A stretch of DNA of 51,308 nucleotides from Bacillota bacterium (lineage in GTDB: Bacteria > Bacillota > Bacilli > Bu12), in contig JADBKH010000015.1 of NCBI GenBank assembly GCA_014896485.1, positions 1 to 51,308 on the forward strand, written 5' to 3'. The notes under the pieces are model-generated. The model saw nothing but the letters and a program-made list of their open reading frames with translations. It made no database searches and had not been told where the DNA came from. Below are positions 36,712 through 47,685 of the stretch, one piece after another (position 1 is the first letter of the stretch; every line of letters starts with the position of its first letter). Made by a program: the position numbers and the translations under genes.

Positions 36712-37509
36712 TTATGCGTCGAACAGACGGTTTAACCGGCGCAAGAAAGCTCGGGGAAGGCGAGCCATGATGGCTTCAAGCAACTTGTGCATCGATGGAT
36801 CGTCCAGCAGCGCTTGCCAAGCGAGTGGCTCGTAGCGTGCCAACGCGGCGAGATGATGCATGGTGGCCAGCTCCAGTGTCTCGCTGGAGAGGGGCTGCAC
36901 GCACTCTTGCCAGGGAAGCAGATAGGTTCTCCCAAAGGTATCGTCGACCAGCCACCTGTGGCGCCCGGCACTTTCCAGTGTCCAACCGGGTGTGTCGTCG
37001 GTGCACACCGCCACAGGATGGCGGGGATCGGCGCGATTGAGACGCGCCTGCCAGAACACGGCGGGATGTTGCTCGGTTTTGTTGGAGAAACGCCAGCGAT
37101 CGCCTTTTCTTTGAACCGAGACCGCAAGCAACGGTGTGCGCCCACAAAGAGCAAGATAGGCGGAACGGAGCTCAGGCAACGCCCCCAATACGCGATCGAC
37201 GATCAGGCGGCGCGGTGCCTGGTAGGGCAGCCCACAGGCGGCAACGAAGGTGGGCAAAAGCCCTTCTTTGTGCAAGAGGATGCGATCGCGCAGGAGATGA
37301 TAGGGCAATGACTTTCCGGCTGGCGTTGAGATGCCATGGCGAAAAAGGGTGGTTGGTTTGGCTTGGGGCAGAAAAGCAAAAATGACCAGCCGACAGCTGA
37401 GCGCCATGCCGTAGTAGAACAGCAGGGGTGCGACAGAAAGGGGTGCTGCTTGTGCTGCCTGCAGCAATTGCAACGCCTGTCGCGTTGTCGCAGCATAGTG
37501 ACGGCCCAC
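36712..37509 (-). CDS. yaaC: YaaC-like protein, start unresolved
   Basis: At least 265 residues from GTG 37509. FYYGMALSCRLVI near 31, RHGISTPAGKSLP, GLLPTFVAACG and the position between gyrA and guaB indicate the YaaC family (function unknown). The frame stays open upstream to a TAG at 37641-37639, and the upstream codons read like protein (NEAEAIDFLRRLWRKRQ), as expected for a longer YaaC. But no ATG, GTG or TTG occurs there, only ATT at 37611 and 37596. Either a rare ATT start or an indel is present; the listed start is the first standard codon. Confidence 0.75.
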   Translation of the reverse strand: MGRHYAATTRQALQLLQAAQAAPLSVAPLLFYYGMALSCRLVIFAFLPQAKPTTLFRHGISTPAGKSLPYHLLRDRILLHKEGLLPTFVAACGLPYQAPRRLIVDRVLGALPELRSAYLALCGRTPLLAVSVQRKGDRWRFSNKTEQHPAVFWQARLNRADPRHPVAVCTDDTPGWTLESAGRHRWLVDDTFGRTYLLPWQECVQPLSSETLELATMHHLAALARYEPLAWQALLDDPSMHKLLEAIMARLPRAFLRRLNRLFDA

Positions 37510-37663
37510 CGTCTCAACGGTAAAGCCGTTGGTAGTGATCTGTCTTTTGCGCCAAAGCCGCCTTAAAAAGTCGATCGCTTCTGCTTCGTTGCCAATTTTC
37601 TTCGCTGCAATTCCCCTCGGTCCGTTCTTTTCTTTTGGCTAGGATGGACAAAAAGAAGCCGTT

Positions 37664-38371
37664 TCATGGAGAAGTGGATGGAGAGGGACGGGGTGCCCTT
37701 TCGAGAGGTACCGTGCCGGTCCATACCAGATGGTAAAAGAGAGGGGCGCAAAGACTGTCGGTCAGCCAAAGCAAGACCCAGCCGAGCAGTGGGAGGACGG
37801 TCCAGCCCATCACTGTCCATAGCGCTCCCTGGGCCAAGCGTATGGCGGTCCAGACTGCGCAGAATCTCAGCCACTTGCGTGGGTGGTGGTAAGCCTGCAG
37901 CCAGCTGCGCAAGGAGGGGCCCAGCACCGCGCTGGTCCACAGCCCTGGGACAGCGAGGATGATCAGCAAAACAGCGGAGAAAATGGCGAGTTTTGGAGAG
38001 CGCGCAAGCAAAAGGATAACTGTCACTGTAGTGAGGATCAGCACGCTCCCACCTTCTGCTGCCAGATGCAGCCCCTCCAAAAGGGCGGTACGCAACGGGA
38101 GAGAATGTTGCACGGCCCATCCACCCCAAAAACGTCGCAAAAAGCCCCACCCTGCTACGGTGAGCAGCAGCGTAAGTGCCAAAAGCACCACAGCCGGTGT
38201 GTGAAAGCTGTACGGTCCGAAGGGCAAGATTGCGGAGTAGCTGACGGGGCCGCGCACCAAAGCACGCCACCGCGCTTGCAGCGCTTCTACGGTGGCAGCT
38301 GCGCATACAAGTGCTGGGGCAAAGCTTACCAAGCTCAGCCAAGAATAATGAAACCGGATCGCTTCTTTCAT
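37664..38371 (-). CDS. Uncharacterised polytopic membrane protein
   Basis: 235 residues starting MKEAIRFHYSWLSL. Five or six hydrophobic segments: about 12-28, 58-80, 103-122, 126-145 and 185-212. Pro/Ser-rich short tail (RAPRPSPSTSP). Resembles poorly characterised membrane proteins with no motif I can name. Upstream of yaaC on the same strand and divergent from guaB. Confidence 0.7.
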   Translation of the reverse strand: MKEAIRFHYSWLSLVSFAPALVCAAATVEALQARWRALVRGPVSYSAILPFGPYSFHTPAVVLLALTLLLTVAGWGFLRRFWGGWAVQHSLPLRTALLEGLHLAAEGGSVLILTTVTVILLLARSPKLAIFSAVLLIILAVPGLWTSAVLGPSLRSWLQAYHHPRKWLRFCAVWTAIRLAQGALWTVMGWTVLPLLGWVLLWLTDSLCAPLFYHLVWTGTVPLERAPRPSPSTSP

Positions 38372-38426
38372 CCACTCGCTTCCTCAAAAGCCACGTATTC
38401 TTGCTCGTTTGAAAGCGCTTTGATAG

Positions 38427-39950
<1,524 letters not shown>

Positions 39951-39987
39951 CGCAGGCAGCAGGCTCAGGGCGAGCGGATAGACGAGG

Positions 39988-41253
39988 ATGGCGAGGAGTT
40001 TGTTGAAGCATCGCTTCCAAACGGCGTTGCGCACTTTCATTGGTTTGGGATTGGCAGGAATGCTGCTGATGAGCGTACTGCCGCTGCCCCAGGCACGGGC
40101 AGCTGTACCTCCTCCTTCCGTCGATGTGCGCGCCGCTGTCGTGATGGATGCCACCAGCGGTCGGGTGTTGTGGTCACAGCATGCGGATGAACCGTTGCCG
40201 CCTGCCAGCCTGACCAAGTTGATGACGATGTACCTGGTTTTGCAGGCCATCCACGCAGGCAAACTGCAGTGGACAGAGAAGGTAACCGCCGATGCGGCGA
40301 CCGAAGCGATGGGTGGATCAGAGATTGGCCTGGTCCGTGGAGAGCAGAGGACGGTCCGGGAGCTCTTTGAGGCGATGGTGATCCCTTCGGCGAATGATGC
40401 CACGTTCCTGCTCGCAGAAAAAGTGGGCGGTTCAGAAGCGGCTTTTGTCGATCAGATGAACCAGACCGCAAAACGGCTCGGGCTTACCCATGCCCGCTTT
40501 CTCAACAGCACCGGATTGCCGGAAGAAGGCAATCCCAACTTCGATGCGCAACACCGGCTCTCGGCAGAGGATGTGGCCAAGCTTTCCCGTGCACTCCTTA
40601 CGACTTATCCGGAAGTCCTGCAATATACGCGTATGTCAAAGCTCACCTTGCGCAACGGTGCCCTTCAACAGCCCAACTCCAATCCTTTGGTGGCCGACAA
40701 AACGCTCTTTCCTGGGGTGGATGGACTTAAGACAGGCTTTACCGATGCGGCTGGGTACTGCCTTTCCGCTACGGCAGACCCCAAGCAATACGGGTGGCGT
40801 GTGATCACCGTGGAGATGGGCGCCCCAAGCGAAGCAGCACGCCAAAGTGAAAGCCTCAAGCTGCTTCGGTGGGCCTACGCCACCTTTGCGCCGCGATCGA
40901 TTCTGCCCAAAGGGGCACCGCAGGGTACGATCGCCGTTCCCAATGGCCGAAAAACGAATGTTTCGGTGGTCACGCAGCAAGCGGTGCAAAGCGTCGTCCA
41001 GAAGAGGCAGCCCATCGCATTGCGGCGTACGCTGCCGCAACAGGTGCAGGCACCGGTGCACCTGGGCCAGCAGCTGGGCAGCCTCCAGGCGGTTCAAGAC
41101 GGACAGGTTGTCGCCACGGTACCCCTCGTTGCAGGGGAGGATGTGTTGGTCGCACGTCCGTGGACACGCCTGGCCCGGTGGTGCGGGCAGCAGTGGCATG
41201 CTTTGAGCCATTGGCTCGGCGATCGCGCAGGCCGCATTTTCTCGGGGCGTTGA
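39988..41253 (+). CDS. dacA: D-alanyl-D-alanine carboxypeptidase (PBP5/DacA type)
   Basis: 421 residues. Signal peptide with cleavage near ARAA (about 38). Serine peptidase S11 motifs: SLTK (Ser74, Lys77), SAN (134-136), KTG (248-250). C-terminal beta domain, then an amphipathic end (RWCGQQWHALSHWLGDRAGRIF) for membrane attachment. Trims the terminal D-Ala of peptidoglycan peptides. In Bacillus dacA also follows guaB. Confidence 0.95.
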   Translation: MARSLLKHRFQTALRTFIGLGLAGMLLMSVLPLPQARAAVPPPSVDVRAAVVMDATSGRVLWSQHADEPLPPASLTKLMTMYLVLQAIHAGKLQWTEKVTADAATEAMGGSEIGLVRGEQRTVRELFEAMVIPSANDATFLLAEKVGGSEAAFVDQMNQTAKRLGLTHARFLNSTGLPEEGNPNFDAQHRLSAEDVAKLSRALLTTYPEVLQYTRMSKLTLRNGALQQPNSNPLVADKTLFPGVDGLKTGFTDAAGYCLSATADPKQYGWRVITVEMGAPSEAARQSESLKLLRWAYATFAPRSILPKGAPQGTIAVPNGRKTNVSVVTQQAVQSVVQKRQPIALRRTLPQQVQAPVHLGQQLGSLQAVQDGQVVATVPLVAGEDVLVARPWTRLARWCGQQWHALSHWLGDRAGRIFSGR

Positions 41254-41260
41254 AGTTTCG

Positions 41261-41289
41261 TTTTCACAGGGTACGCAGATCGTTATACT
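41261..41289 (+). promoter_or_regulatory. Candidate pdxST promoter
   Basis: TTTTCA (41261-41266), 17 bases, TATACT (41284-41289), 65 bases before pdxS. Good -10, weak -35. Confidence 0.45.
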
Positions 41290-41354
41290 GAAGACAATGC
41301 AGTGCACTGTCGGCCGGATGGGGTCGTGCACGAGCGGGAGAAGGAGGCGCGTCG

Positions 41355-42242
41355 ATGGCAGTGGAAGTAGGGACCGAGCGCGTCAAGCGGGGAATGGCCC
41401 AGATGCAGAAGGGTGGCGTCATCATGGATGTCGTCACTCCCGATCAGGCGAAGATCGCGGAAGATGCCGGTGCCGTAGCGGTAATGGCATTGGAGCGTGT
41501 GCCAGCAGACATTCGGGCAGCCGGTGGTGTCGCTCGGATGTCGGATCCTGGCCTGATTGAACGCATCATGCAAGCGGTCTCCATTCCGGTGATGGCCAAG
41601 GCACGGATCGGCCACTTTGTCGAAGCCAAGGTGTTGGAAGCGATCGGTGTTGACTATATCGACGAATCCGAAGTCCTAACACCGGCGGATGAGACGCACC
41701 ATATCGACAAGCACGCTTTTACCGTACCGTTTGTCTGCGGGGCCCGTGATTTGGGGGAAGCGCTGCGGCGAATCGGCGAAGGTGCTGCGATGATCCGAAC
41801 CAAAGGCGAAGCCGGTACGGGAAACGTCGTCGAGGCAACCCGCCATATGCGCACAGTGATGGGGCAGATCCACCAGCTGATGGGATTGCGCGACGATGAG
41901 GTGGCGGCTTTTGCAAAGGAGATCGGCGCCCCGCTGGAGTTGGTCAAGCAGGTGCGGGAGCAGGGGCGTCTGCCGGTCGTCAATTTTGCTGCCGGTGGCA
42001 TTGCGACGCCTGCAGATGCGGCGTTGATGATGCATCTCGGGGCTGATGGGGTCTTTGTAGGCTCGGGAATCTTTAAGTCCGAAGATCCCGCCAAGCGCGC
42101 CCGGGCGATCGTCTTGGCCACTGCCCATTACGAGGACTACAAGCTGATTGCTGAAGTTTCCAAAGACTTGGGTGCCCCGATGTCGGGACTGGATGTAGCT
42201 TCGATGCCGCCAGAACAGCGGTTGGCGACACGCGGTTGGTAA
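41355..42242 (+). CDS. pdxS: Pyridoxal 5'-phosphate synthase subunit PdxS
   Basis: 295 residues. (beta/alpha)8 synthase: [36 protein letters not shown], then [15 protein letters not shown] with the active-site Lys, [29 protein letters not shown] with the second Lys, [16 protein letters not shown]. Makes PLP from ribose 5-phosphate, glyceraldehyde 3-phosphate and ammonia delivered by PdxT. Confidence 0.98.
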   Translation: MAVEVGTERVKRGMAQMQKGGVIMDVVTPDQAKIAEDAGAVAVMALERVPADIRAAGGVARMSDPGLIERIMQAVSIPVMAKARIGHFVEAKVLEAIGVDYIDESEVLTPADETHHIDKHAFTVPFVCGARDLGEALRRIGEGAAMIRTKGEAGTGNVVEATRHMRTVMGQIHQLMGLRDDEVAAFAKEIGAPLELVKQVREQGRLPVVNFAAGGIATPADAALMMHLGADGVFVGSGIFKSEDPAKRARAIVLATAHYEDYKLIAEVSKDLGAPMSGLDVASMPPEQRLATRGW

Positions 42243-42286
42243 TCGACGAAAAAGGCTGTGCAAAAGAGCTAGGGGGGTGACGGGAC

Positions 42287-42874
42287 GTGCGAGTGGGCGT
42301 GCTGGCCCTCCAAGGGGATGTCAGTGAGCATATCGATCTGCTGAGGCAGCTGGGTGCAGAAAGCTTCGAAGTGCGATCTGCGCAACAGGTGGCAACATTG
42401 GACGGGTTGATCCTACCCGGCGGGGAGAGCACCACGATTGCACAGCTGATGCGCTATTACGGGATCGAAACGGCGATTCAGGAAGCCTATGCACGGGGAT
42501 TGGCGCTCTACGGGACGTGCGCGGGGCTGATCCTGCTTGCCAAGCGGATTGAAGGCCGAAAAGACGGTTCGCTCGCCTTGTTAGATGTGACTGCGGTCCG
42601 CAATGGTTTTGGGCGTCAGATCAATTCTTTTGAAGCGGACTTGTCCATTCCGGTGCTGGGCGAGCCGCCGTTCCGTGCGGTCTTTATCCGTGCTCCTTAC
42701 GTGCGTGATCCGGGGCCAGACGTGGAGATTCTGGCACGTTATGAGGAGAGGATCGTCGCCGTGCGTAGCGACCGGTTGCTGGCCAGCGCCTTTCATCCAG
42801 AATTGAGCGGCGATCCGCGGATGCACGCATACTTTCTGCAGATGATCGCTGCGAAGCAGCCTACGGCAGTGTAA
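42287..42874 (+). CDS. pdxT: PLP synthase glutaminase subunit PdxT
   Basis: 195 residues from GTG 42287. VGVLALQGDVSEHI, LILPGGESTTIAQL, nucleophile Cys in LYGTCAGLILLAK, and FHPELSGD with the His-Glu pair. Class I-type amidotransferase supplying ammonia to PdxS. Same operon. Confidence 0.97.
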   Translation: MRVGVLALQGDVSEHIDLLRQLGAESFEVRSAQQVATLDGLILPGGESTTIAQLMRYYGIETAIQEAYARGLALYGTCAGLILLAKRIEGRKDGSLALLDVTAVRNGFGRQINSFEADLSIPVLGEPPFRAVFIRAPYVRDPGPDVEILARYEERIVAVRSDRLLASAFHPELSGDPRMHAYFLQMIAAKQPTAV

Positions 42875-42886
42875 AGGAGGCGACCG

Positions 42887-43606
42887 ATGGCTTCTCTGGA
42901 GGGACGGGTCATCTGGGTGACGGGTGCGACGGGAGGCGTCGGTGAAAGCGTGGTGGCGACGCTTTTGGAAGAAGGCGCTTGCGTCATCGCCAGCTATCGT
43001 CATCCGGAGGGGTTTGAGCATCTGCTGAAGCGCGTAGGTGCACACGAGCGATTGTGCAGTGCCCCCTGCGATCTGTTGGATGCAGAGGCAGCACGACAGG
43101 TGGTCGTGCAATGGGCCTCCCGGGAAGGGGCCATTACCGGGCTGGTCCATCTGGTTGGTGGATTTGCCAGCGGAGCGCGTATTGCTGAGGCGGGGCATGC
43201 GGCTTTTGCTGCGATGTGGGAGAACAATGTGGCGACCTTGCTCAATGCACTTTCTGCTGTGGTGCCGATGATGGAGGCACAGCAGTTTGGACGCATCGTT
43301 GCCATCGCCTCGGCACAAGCGTTTTCCGATAACCCTGGGGTAGCACCCTATGCAACGGCCAAGGCCACGGTGATCGACGTGATGCGGCGCTTGGCCAAAG
43401 AGGAAGCCGGACGCAATATCAGTGCCAACGCTTTGGTGCCGGGTGCGATCGACACGCCTGCCAATCATGAGTGGATTGTGCGCAATCCACCACACAACCT
43501 TGTCACCCCCCAAGAGATTGCGCGGGTGGTGCGCTTTTTGCTGACCGAAGAAGGGGGCATTCTTACGGGCGGTGCGCTGCCCGTGCGTTCTCCAAGCGCA
43601 GCGTAG
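42887..43606 (+). CDS. Short-chain dehydrogenase/reductase
   Basis: 239 residues. Rossmann loop VTGATGGVGESV near 11-22, NNVATLLNALSAV, Ser in IVAIASAQAF, YxxxK as YATAK near 163, and the SDR end FLLTEEGGILTGGALPV. NAD(P)-dependent; substrate unknown. 12 bases after pdxT and 22 before serS, so the same transcript; no B6 role can be deduced. Confidence 0.9.
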   Translation: MASLEGRVIWVTGATGGVGESVVATLLEEGACVIASYRHPEGFEHLLKRVGAHERLCSAPCDLLDAEAARQVVVQWASREGAITGLVHLVGGFASGARIAEAGHAAFAAMWENNVATLLNALSAVVPMMEAQQFGRIVAIASAQAFSDNPGVAPYATAKATVIDVMRRLAKEEAGRNISANALVPGAIDTPANHEWIVRNPPHNLVTPQEIARVVRFLLTEEGGILTGGALPVRSPSAA

Positions 43607-43628
43607 AAGTAGAAAGAGAAGGTGAGCG

Positions 43629-44897
43629 GTGCTCGACATTAAATGGTTGCGATCCCATCCGGATGAGGCACGAGCGCGCTTGCGCGATCGGGTAAACGGA
43701 GAGCTGCTACAGCAATTGGAAGAGACAGATACGCGATTGCGACAAGTGATTCAGCAAGCCGAATCTCTGCGCGCGCAGCAGCATGCGCTCCAGCATGGAG
43801 GGGCAGGTCCTGCAAAGCGCAGCATCACCGAAACCGATCGTGCTCGGTTGCGCCAGCTGGCCGAAGAGGCAAAGCAGTATGAGCAACAACGGCGGGAGCT
43901 GGAAGAGCAGCTGTATGGGATTCTGCTGCGCATCCCCAACTTGCCTGATGCGTCGGTACCCAAGGGCAGGGATGAGCGCGACAATGTCGAAGTGCGTCGA
44001 TGGGGTACGCCGAAGCAAGCGCCCTGGATGCGGCCCCATTGGGAGATCGGCGCATCCCTTGGCTTGGATTTTGAGCGTGCTGCTAAAGTTTCAGGTGCGC
44101 GGTTCGTCTTCGAGCGGGGAGCGATGGCACGGCTGGAGCGGGCGTTGGTCAATTTCATGCTCGATCTGCACGTGCAGCAGCACGGATACGAGGAGATGTT
44201 CCCACCCTTTTTGGTCACTCGGGAAGCGATGACCGGAACAGGTCAGTTGCCCAAATTTGCCGAAGATGCCTTTCGTACGACAGAAGATGAGCTCTATCTG
44301 GTGCCGACTGCAGAAGTGCCGGTCACCAATTATCACCGCGATGAGATTCTCGACGGCGCGACATTGCCTCGCAAATACGTGGCCTATTCCGCTTGTTTTC
44401 GGCGCGAAGCGGGGTCCGCAGGTCGGGATACACGCGGGCTGATTCGGATGCACCAATTCAATAAGGTCGAGATGGTCAACTTCGTTGCGCCCGAGGATTC
44501 GTATGCTGCGCTTGAAGCGATGGTGCGGGATGCCGAAGAAGTGCTCCAGCACCTGCAACTGCCCTATCGTGTCGTAGCGCTATGCACCGGAGATCTGGGT
44601 TTTTCGGCCGCCAAGACCTACGATCTCGAGGTGTGGATGCCGACGCAGCACACCTACCGCGAGATCTCTTCTTGCAGCAATTGCGAAGCGTTTCAGGCCC
44701 GTCGCGCCAACATTCGTTTTCGTGCACACCCCACCAGCAAGCCCGAATACGTCCACACGCTCAACGGCTCTGGATTGGCTGTTGGTCGGACCGTGGCTGC
44801 GCTGCTGGAAAACGGCCAGCAACCTGACGGTAGCGTTCTCTTGCCGGAAGCACTCATTCCCTACGTTGGGGTCGATCGACTGGCACTTGTACCGTGA
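43629..44897 (+). CDS. serS: Seryl-tRNA synthetase
   Basis: 422 residues from GTG 43629 ([14 protein letters not shown]). The N-terminal coiled coil about 27-100 binds the long variable arm of tRNA-Ser; class II motif 2 [26 protein letters not shown]; motif 3 [31 protein letters not shown]. No T-box leader is present: it lies directly behind the SDR gene. Two tRNA-Ser genes follow within 4 kb. Confidence 0.97.
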   Translation: MLDIKWLRSHPDEARARLRDRVNGELLQQLEETDTRLRQVIQQAESLRAQQHALQHGGAGPAKRSITETDRARLRQLAEEAKQYEQQRRELEEQLYGILLRIPNLPDASVPKGRDERDNVEVRRWGTPKQAPWMRPHWEIGASLGLDFERAAKVSGARFVFERGAMARLERALVNFMLDLHVQQHGYEEMFPPFLVTREAMTGTGQLPKFAEDAFRTTEDELYLVPTAEVPVTNYHRDEILDGATLPRKYVAYSACFRREAGSAGRDTRGLIRMHQFNKVEMVNFVAPEDSYAALEAMVRDAEEVLQHLQLPYRVVALCTGDLGFSAAKTYDLEVWMPTQHTYREISSCSNCEAFQARRANIRFRAHPTSKPEYVHTLNGSGLAVGRTVAALLENGQQPDGSVLLPEALIPYVGVDRLALVP

Positions 44898-44998
44898 CGG
44901 CCAGACGTGCCTGGCTGCGATGATCGGCGAGACAGGGCGGTCCGAAGGCGATCGTTCGCTTTTGGACTGTCCTGCGGCTTTATCTGGGGAAAGGATCG

Positions 44999-45829
44999 TC
45001 AAAACTGGGTCAACGGTGCAGGGCTGGGGGCAATGGCTGCGCTGTTGTTGTAGCCAATACTGTAATAGGTCTTGCGACCGGCGACGCCGTCGGTAACCAA
45101 CATGTTATCCTGCTGCCAACGTAGGACAGCTTGGCGGGTTTGTGCGCCGAAGTAACCATCGACATTGCCACTGTAGTAACGACTGCCGGCAGAACTGGTT
45201 TTACGTGCCAGGAAGTACTGCAGCCAAGCTACATCGAAGCCGGCCATGCCCTGGGAGAGATCCCGTCCCCCGGTGAATGTGTAAATCCAGAGGGCATCAT
45301 ACGTTTCTGTGCCAACGCTACCGTCGACCGGTACGCCGGTGTCCCCGTTGGCGTTTGCATCTTGCTGGAAGGCCTCCACAGCTTCTTCAGTGCCTTCTCC
45401 GAAGATTTTGTTGCCGGGCCCACCGATCCACTGGGAGTAGCGGAAACAGTTGAGGCGGTTTTCCAAGACTTGGACGTCCCCACCCCTCGCTGTTTCAGAC
45501 AGACGTCGGGAGCCAAAGGTAGGACCACCGTAGGGTGTATAGGAACCGGTGGCTTGACCGAAAGCCAAGTAGGTCTGTGGCCTGGCCACTCCGTCGACTG
45601 CAAGACCAAAGTAGCTTTGAACGTCGGTAACCGCACGACGGGTCTGTGGTCCGAAGAGACCATCGACGGTTCTTCTCACTTTGCGGAAATGCGTGCCAAG
45701 GCATGCTATGTCAAGTGGCCTCGATCGGTAAGCGACAATACTCCCAGCCGAACGCAGCAAGCACCAGCCTTGTGCGGAAAAGCGTCTAGGCTCTCGACTT
45801 GGACGCAGGGAGTGGGCGAATATGGACAC
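44999..45829 (-). CDS. Peptidoglycan-binding-repeat protein, N-terminus unclear
   Basis: Three PG_binding_1-like repeats, leftward: VDGLFGPQTRRAVTDVQSYFGLAVDG, then FGEGTEEAVEAFQQDANANGDTG-VPVDG, then NVDGYFGAQTRQAVLRWQQDNMLVTDG. Such repeats bind muropeptides in wall-modifying or spore proteins. GTG 45829 is only a tentative start: no signal peptide, no ribosome site, and the first ~45 residues (RPSREPRRFSAQGWC) do not look like an exported N-terminus. The open frame continues through the antisense of tRNA-Ser, which is not coding. A frameshift near 45700-45830 is possible. Convergent with serS. Confidence 0.65.
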   Translation of the reverse strand: MSIFAHSLRPSREPRRFSAQGWCLLRSAGSIVAYRSRPLDIACLGTHFRKVRRTVDGLFGPQTRRAVTDVQSYFGLAVDGVARPQTYLAFGQATGSYTPYGGPTFGSRRLSETARGGDVQVLENRLNCFRYSQWIGGPGNKIFGEGTEEAVEAFQQDANANGDTGVPVDGSVGTETYDALWIYTFTGGRDLSQGMAGFDVAWLQYFLARKTSSAGSRYYSGNVDGYFGAQTRQAVLRWQQDNMLVTDGVAGRKTYYSIGYNNSAAIAPSPAPLTQF

Positions 45830-45872
45830 GATGCCTGAAAGGTTTGGAGTTATACCGTTGTGGTTGAAGTCT

Positions 45873-45901
45873 TTGACGATCTCAGTGAACGGCCTTAAAA
45901 T
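45873..45901 (+). promoter_or_regulatory. Promoter of tRNA-Ser (TGA)
   Basis: TTGACG (45873-45878), 17 bases, TAAAAT (45896-45901), 24 bases before the tRNA. Strong match. Confidence 0.75.
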
Positions 45902-45924
45902 AAGCACCGTTGCGGACTTTTCGT

Positions 45925-46012
45925 GGAGGGGTGCCGGAGCGGTTGATCGGAGCGGTCTTGAAAACCGTCGTGCCCTGTTGGGGCACCGTGGGTTCGAATC
46001 CCACCCCCTCCG
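45925..46012 (+). tRNA. tRNA-Ser (TGA)
   Basis: 88 bases: acceptor GGAGGGG with CCCCTCC; the anticodon loop CTTGAAA gives TGA; long variable arm (TGCCCTGTTGGGGCA), T arm GTGGG-TTCGAAT-CCCAC. CCA not encoded. Confidence 0.96.
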
Positions 46013-46044
46013 GGTACATAAGGGGTGTGTTTTCCGCAGCCGAG

Positions 46045-46074
46045 GCGGCTTCTCCATCGTGAGAAGCCGCTTTC
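46045..46074 (+). terminator. Terminator after tRNA-Ser (TGA)
   Basis: GCGGCTTCTC (46045-46054) pairs perfectly with GAGAAGCCGC (46061-46070), followed by TTTCAT. Ten-bp stem with a short T run. Confidence 0.65.
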
Positions 46075-46117
46075 ATATCACGGATGTTCTGATTTCTACA
46101 GGAAGGGGCCTTTTCTT

Positions 46118-47155
46118 ATGGCAGCGTCGGCACTGCTCTCGTTTCGGAGCGAGACAGAAGTGATGCACTTCCTCGATCCCACACAAGACTTTGCGCCCAA
46201 CGAGCGTAAGACCGAGATTCGCTACGATCCCTTGACGGGACGAAGCTCCCGCATCCTCTACTATCCTTTTCAGCTGCCACCAAAACGGGAGTATACTGCT
46301 CTGGCCAAACAGACCAAGGGCGAACGCTGCCCATTTTGCAACGTCGATCGTGCGACGCCGCTTTTTCCCGGTGAGCTGAATGCGCAAGGACGGTTTACGG
46401 TGGGCCAGGCCGTCACTTTTCCCAATCTGTTTCCCTATGCAGGCCATAGCGCGGTGACGATCTTCTCTGCTGAGCATTTTGTAGCGCCTACTTCCTTTAC
46501 CCCAGGAATGATCGCCGATGCACTGCTTGCTTCCCAAGCTTATCTGAAGGCGGTGCGCGGTCTCGACAAGAGTGTTCGGGCCTATTCGATCAACTGGAAT
46601 TACCTGCCGATGGCCGGGGGAAGCATCCTGCATCCGCACCTGCAGGTGATTGCGGGAGGGGCGCAGACCAACGAACAGCGGGAGATTGCCGATCGCAGCG
46701 CACTCTTTTACGCGCGTTATGGAAAAAAGTATGGCGAGGTCTTGGTGGAGGAAGAGCGGGAACGCGTTGAACGCTATGTCGGCCGTCGGGGAGAGGTCGA
46801 TTGGCTGACTGCCTTTGCACCCCAAGGGCAGAGTGAGTTTCTGGCGTTTTTCACGCAGCAGGATGTAGACTTCTTTGCGTTGTCTCGGCAGGCATGGCTC
46901 GACTTCGGAGAGGGGCTGACCCGTCTGCTCGCCTACCTCGATGGGCAGGGCTACCAAGCCTTCAATGCCGCGCTCTTTATCCCCGCAGATCCGGCAAGTG
47001 GGGAAAGCTTGCAGTTGCGCCTGTTGCCGCGAGTGACGCTGGGGCCGTTGGAGACGAGCGATATCAACTACTTCAAGGTGTTGCATGAGGAGGCGTTGTC
47101 GTTGCGTCCCCCCGAAGCGGTGGCGCAGGAAGCGCGCAGCTACTTTGGCTCCTGA
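46118..47155 (+). CDS. GalT-like HIT-superfamily protein
   Basis: 345 residues from ATG 46118 with AGGAAGGGG upstream. Zinc-type ERCPFCNVDRATP near 69-81, FPNLFPYAGHSAV, and the catalytic HPH of ILHPHLQV near 172-174, the nucleotidyl-His motif of galactose-1-phosphate uridylyltransferases. No Leloir-pathway neighbours, so a different nucleotidyl transfer or hydrolysis is possible. Its end overlaps convergent dedA by 16 bases. Confidence 0.82.
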   Translation: MAASALLSFRSETEVMHFLDPTQDFAPNERKTEIRYDPLTGRSSRILYYPFQLPPKREYTALAKQTKGERCPFCNVDRATPLFPGELNAQGRFTVGQAVTFPNLFPYAGHSAVTIFSAEHFVAPTSFTPGMIADALLASQAYLKAVRGLDKSVRAYSINWNYLPMAGGSILHPHLQVIAGGAQTNEQREIADRSALFYARYGKKYGEVLVEEERERVERYVGRRGEVDWLTAFAPQGQSEFLAFFTQQDVDFFALSRQAWLDFGEGLTRLLAYLDGQGYQAFNAALFIPADPASGESLQLRLLPRVTLGPLETSDINYFKVLHEEALSLRPPEAVAQEARSYFGS

Positions 47156-47685
47156 GTGGGTTGCGGCTGCTGTGCAGGGGCGGGAGTGGGGAGTAAACGC
47201 CGCTTGCGTCGTAGAAAAAGGATCAGGCCGACGATTGAAGCAGCAGTCAGTGCAACCCACGGACCCCATCGGCTCACCAATGGCTGCAGCCGTTGCCATT
47301 GACTGCCGAGCAGGTAGCCACCAATGCCCCACAGTGCGATAGAGACAGCGCTGCTGAGGGTGGAAAAAAGGGCGAAGCTTGCAAAGCGGGTCTTGGACCA
47401 GCCACCGACGTAAGGCACTAGATTGCCGATCCAGGGAAGCCATCGGCCGAAGAGGTAGAACAGGATGCCGTAGCGCTGGGCAGCATCCCGCGCTCGAGCC
47501 ACTTGTCTGGCGGAAACATGTAAACGCTTTAGCAGCCGATCAACCGTTTGGGGAGAGACCCAACGTGCTATCGTCCAAGCGACGAGGGTTCCGCACACAT
47601 GTCCAAAAAACGCCAAAAGCAACAGGGGAGGGAGTGCGAAACGACCGGCACGGGCCAGTGAGCCGAGAAAAGCGAGGAGGAACAT
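47140..47685 (-). CDS. DedA-family membrane protein, start unresolved
   Basis: 181 residues from ATG 47685; VTT/SNARE-associated pattern YLFGRWLPWIGNLVPYVGGWSK and several membrane helices, basic Pro/Gln tail. The frame continues upstream with typical DedA N-terminal protein (HYSWIAVWPALFLEGVSFPF then PG), to about 47785, but no ATG, GTG or TTG is found before a stop; CTG or an indel (TTG with one extra base near 47775) would restore it. DedA proteins include lipid-carrier flippases. True gene likely about 30 residues longer. Confidence 0.82.
   Translation of the reverse strand: MFLLAFLGSLARAGRFALPPLLLLAFFGHVCGTLVAWTIARWVSPQTVDRLLKRLHVSARQVARARDAAQRYGILFYLFGRWLPWIGNLVPYVGGWSKTRFASFALFSTLSSAVSIALWGIGGYLLGSQWQRLQPLVSRWGPWVALTAASIVGLILFLRRKRRLLPTPAPAQQPQPTQEPK

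Noticed and set aside
43607-43628. T-box leader for serS
   Set aside because: Only 22 bases separate serS from the SDR gene; no specifier or antiterminator structure fits.
45830-46057. Upstream extension of the peptidoglycan-binding gene
   Set aside because: Its peptide (GWDSNPRCPNRARRFSRP) is the usual spurious translation of a tRNA-Ser complement.
46073-47443. 456-codon leftward open frame
   Set aside because: Antisense to the GalT-like gene; composition rich in Arg, His, Gln and Cys without motifs.
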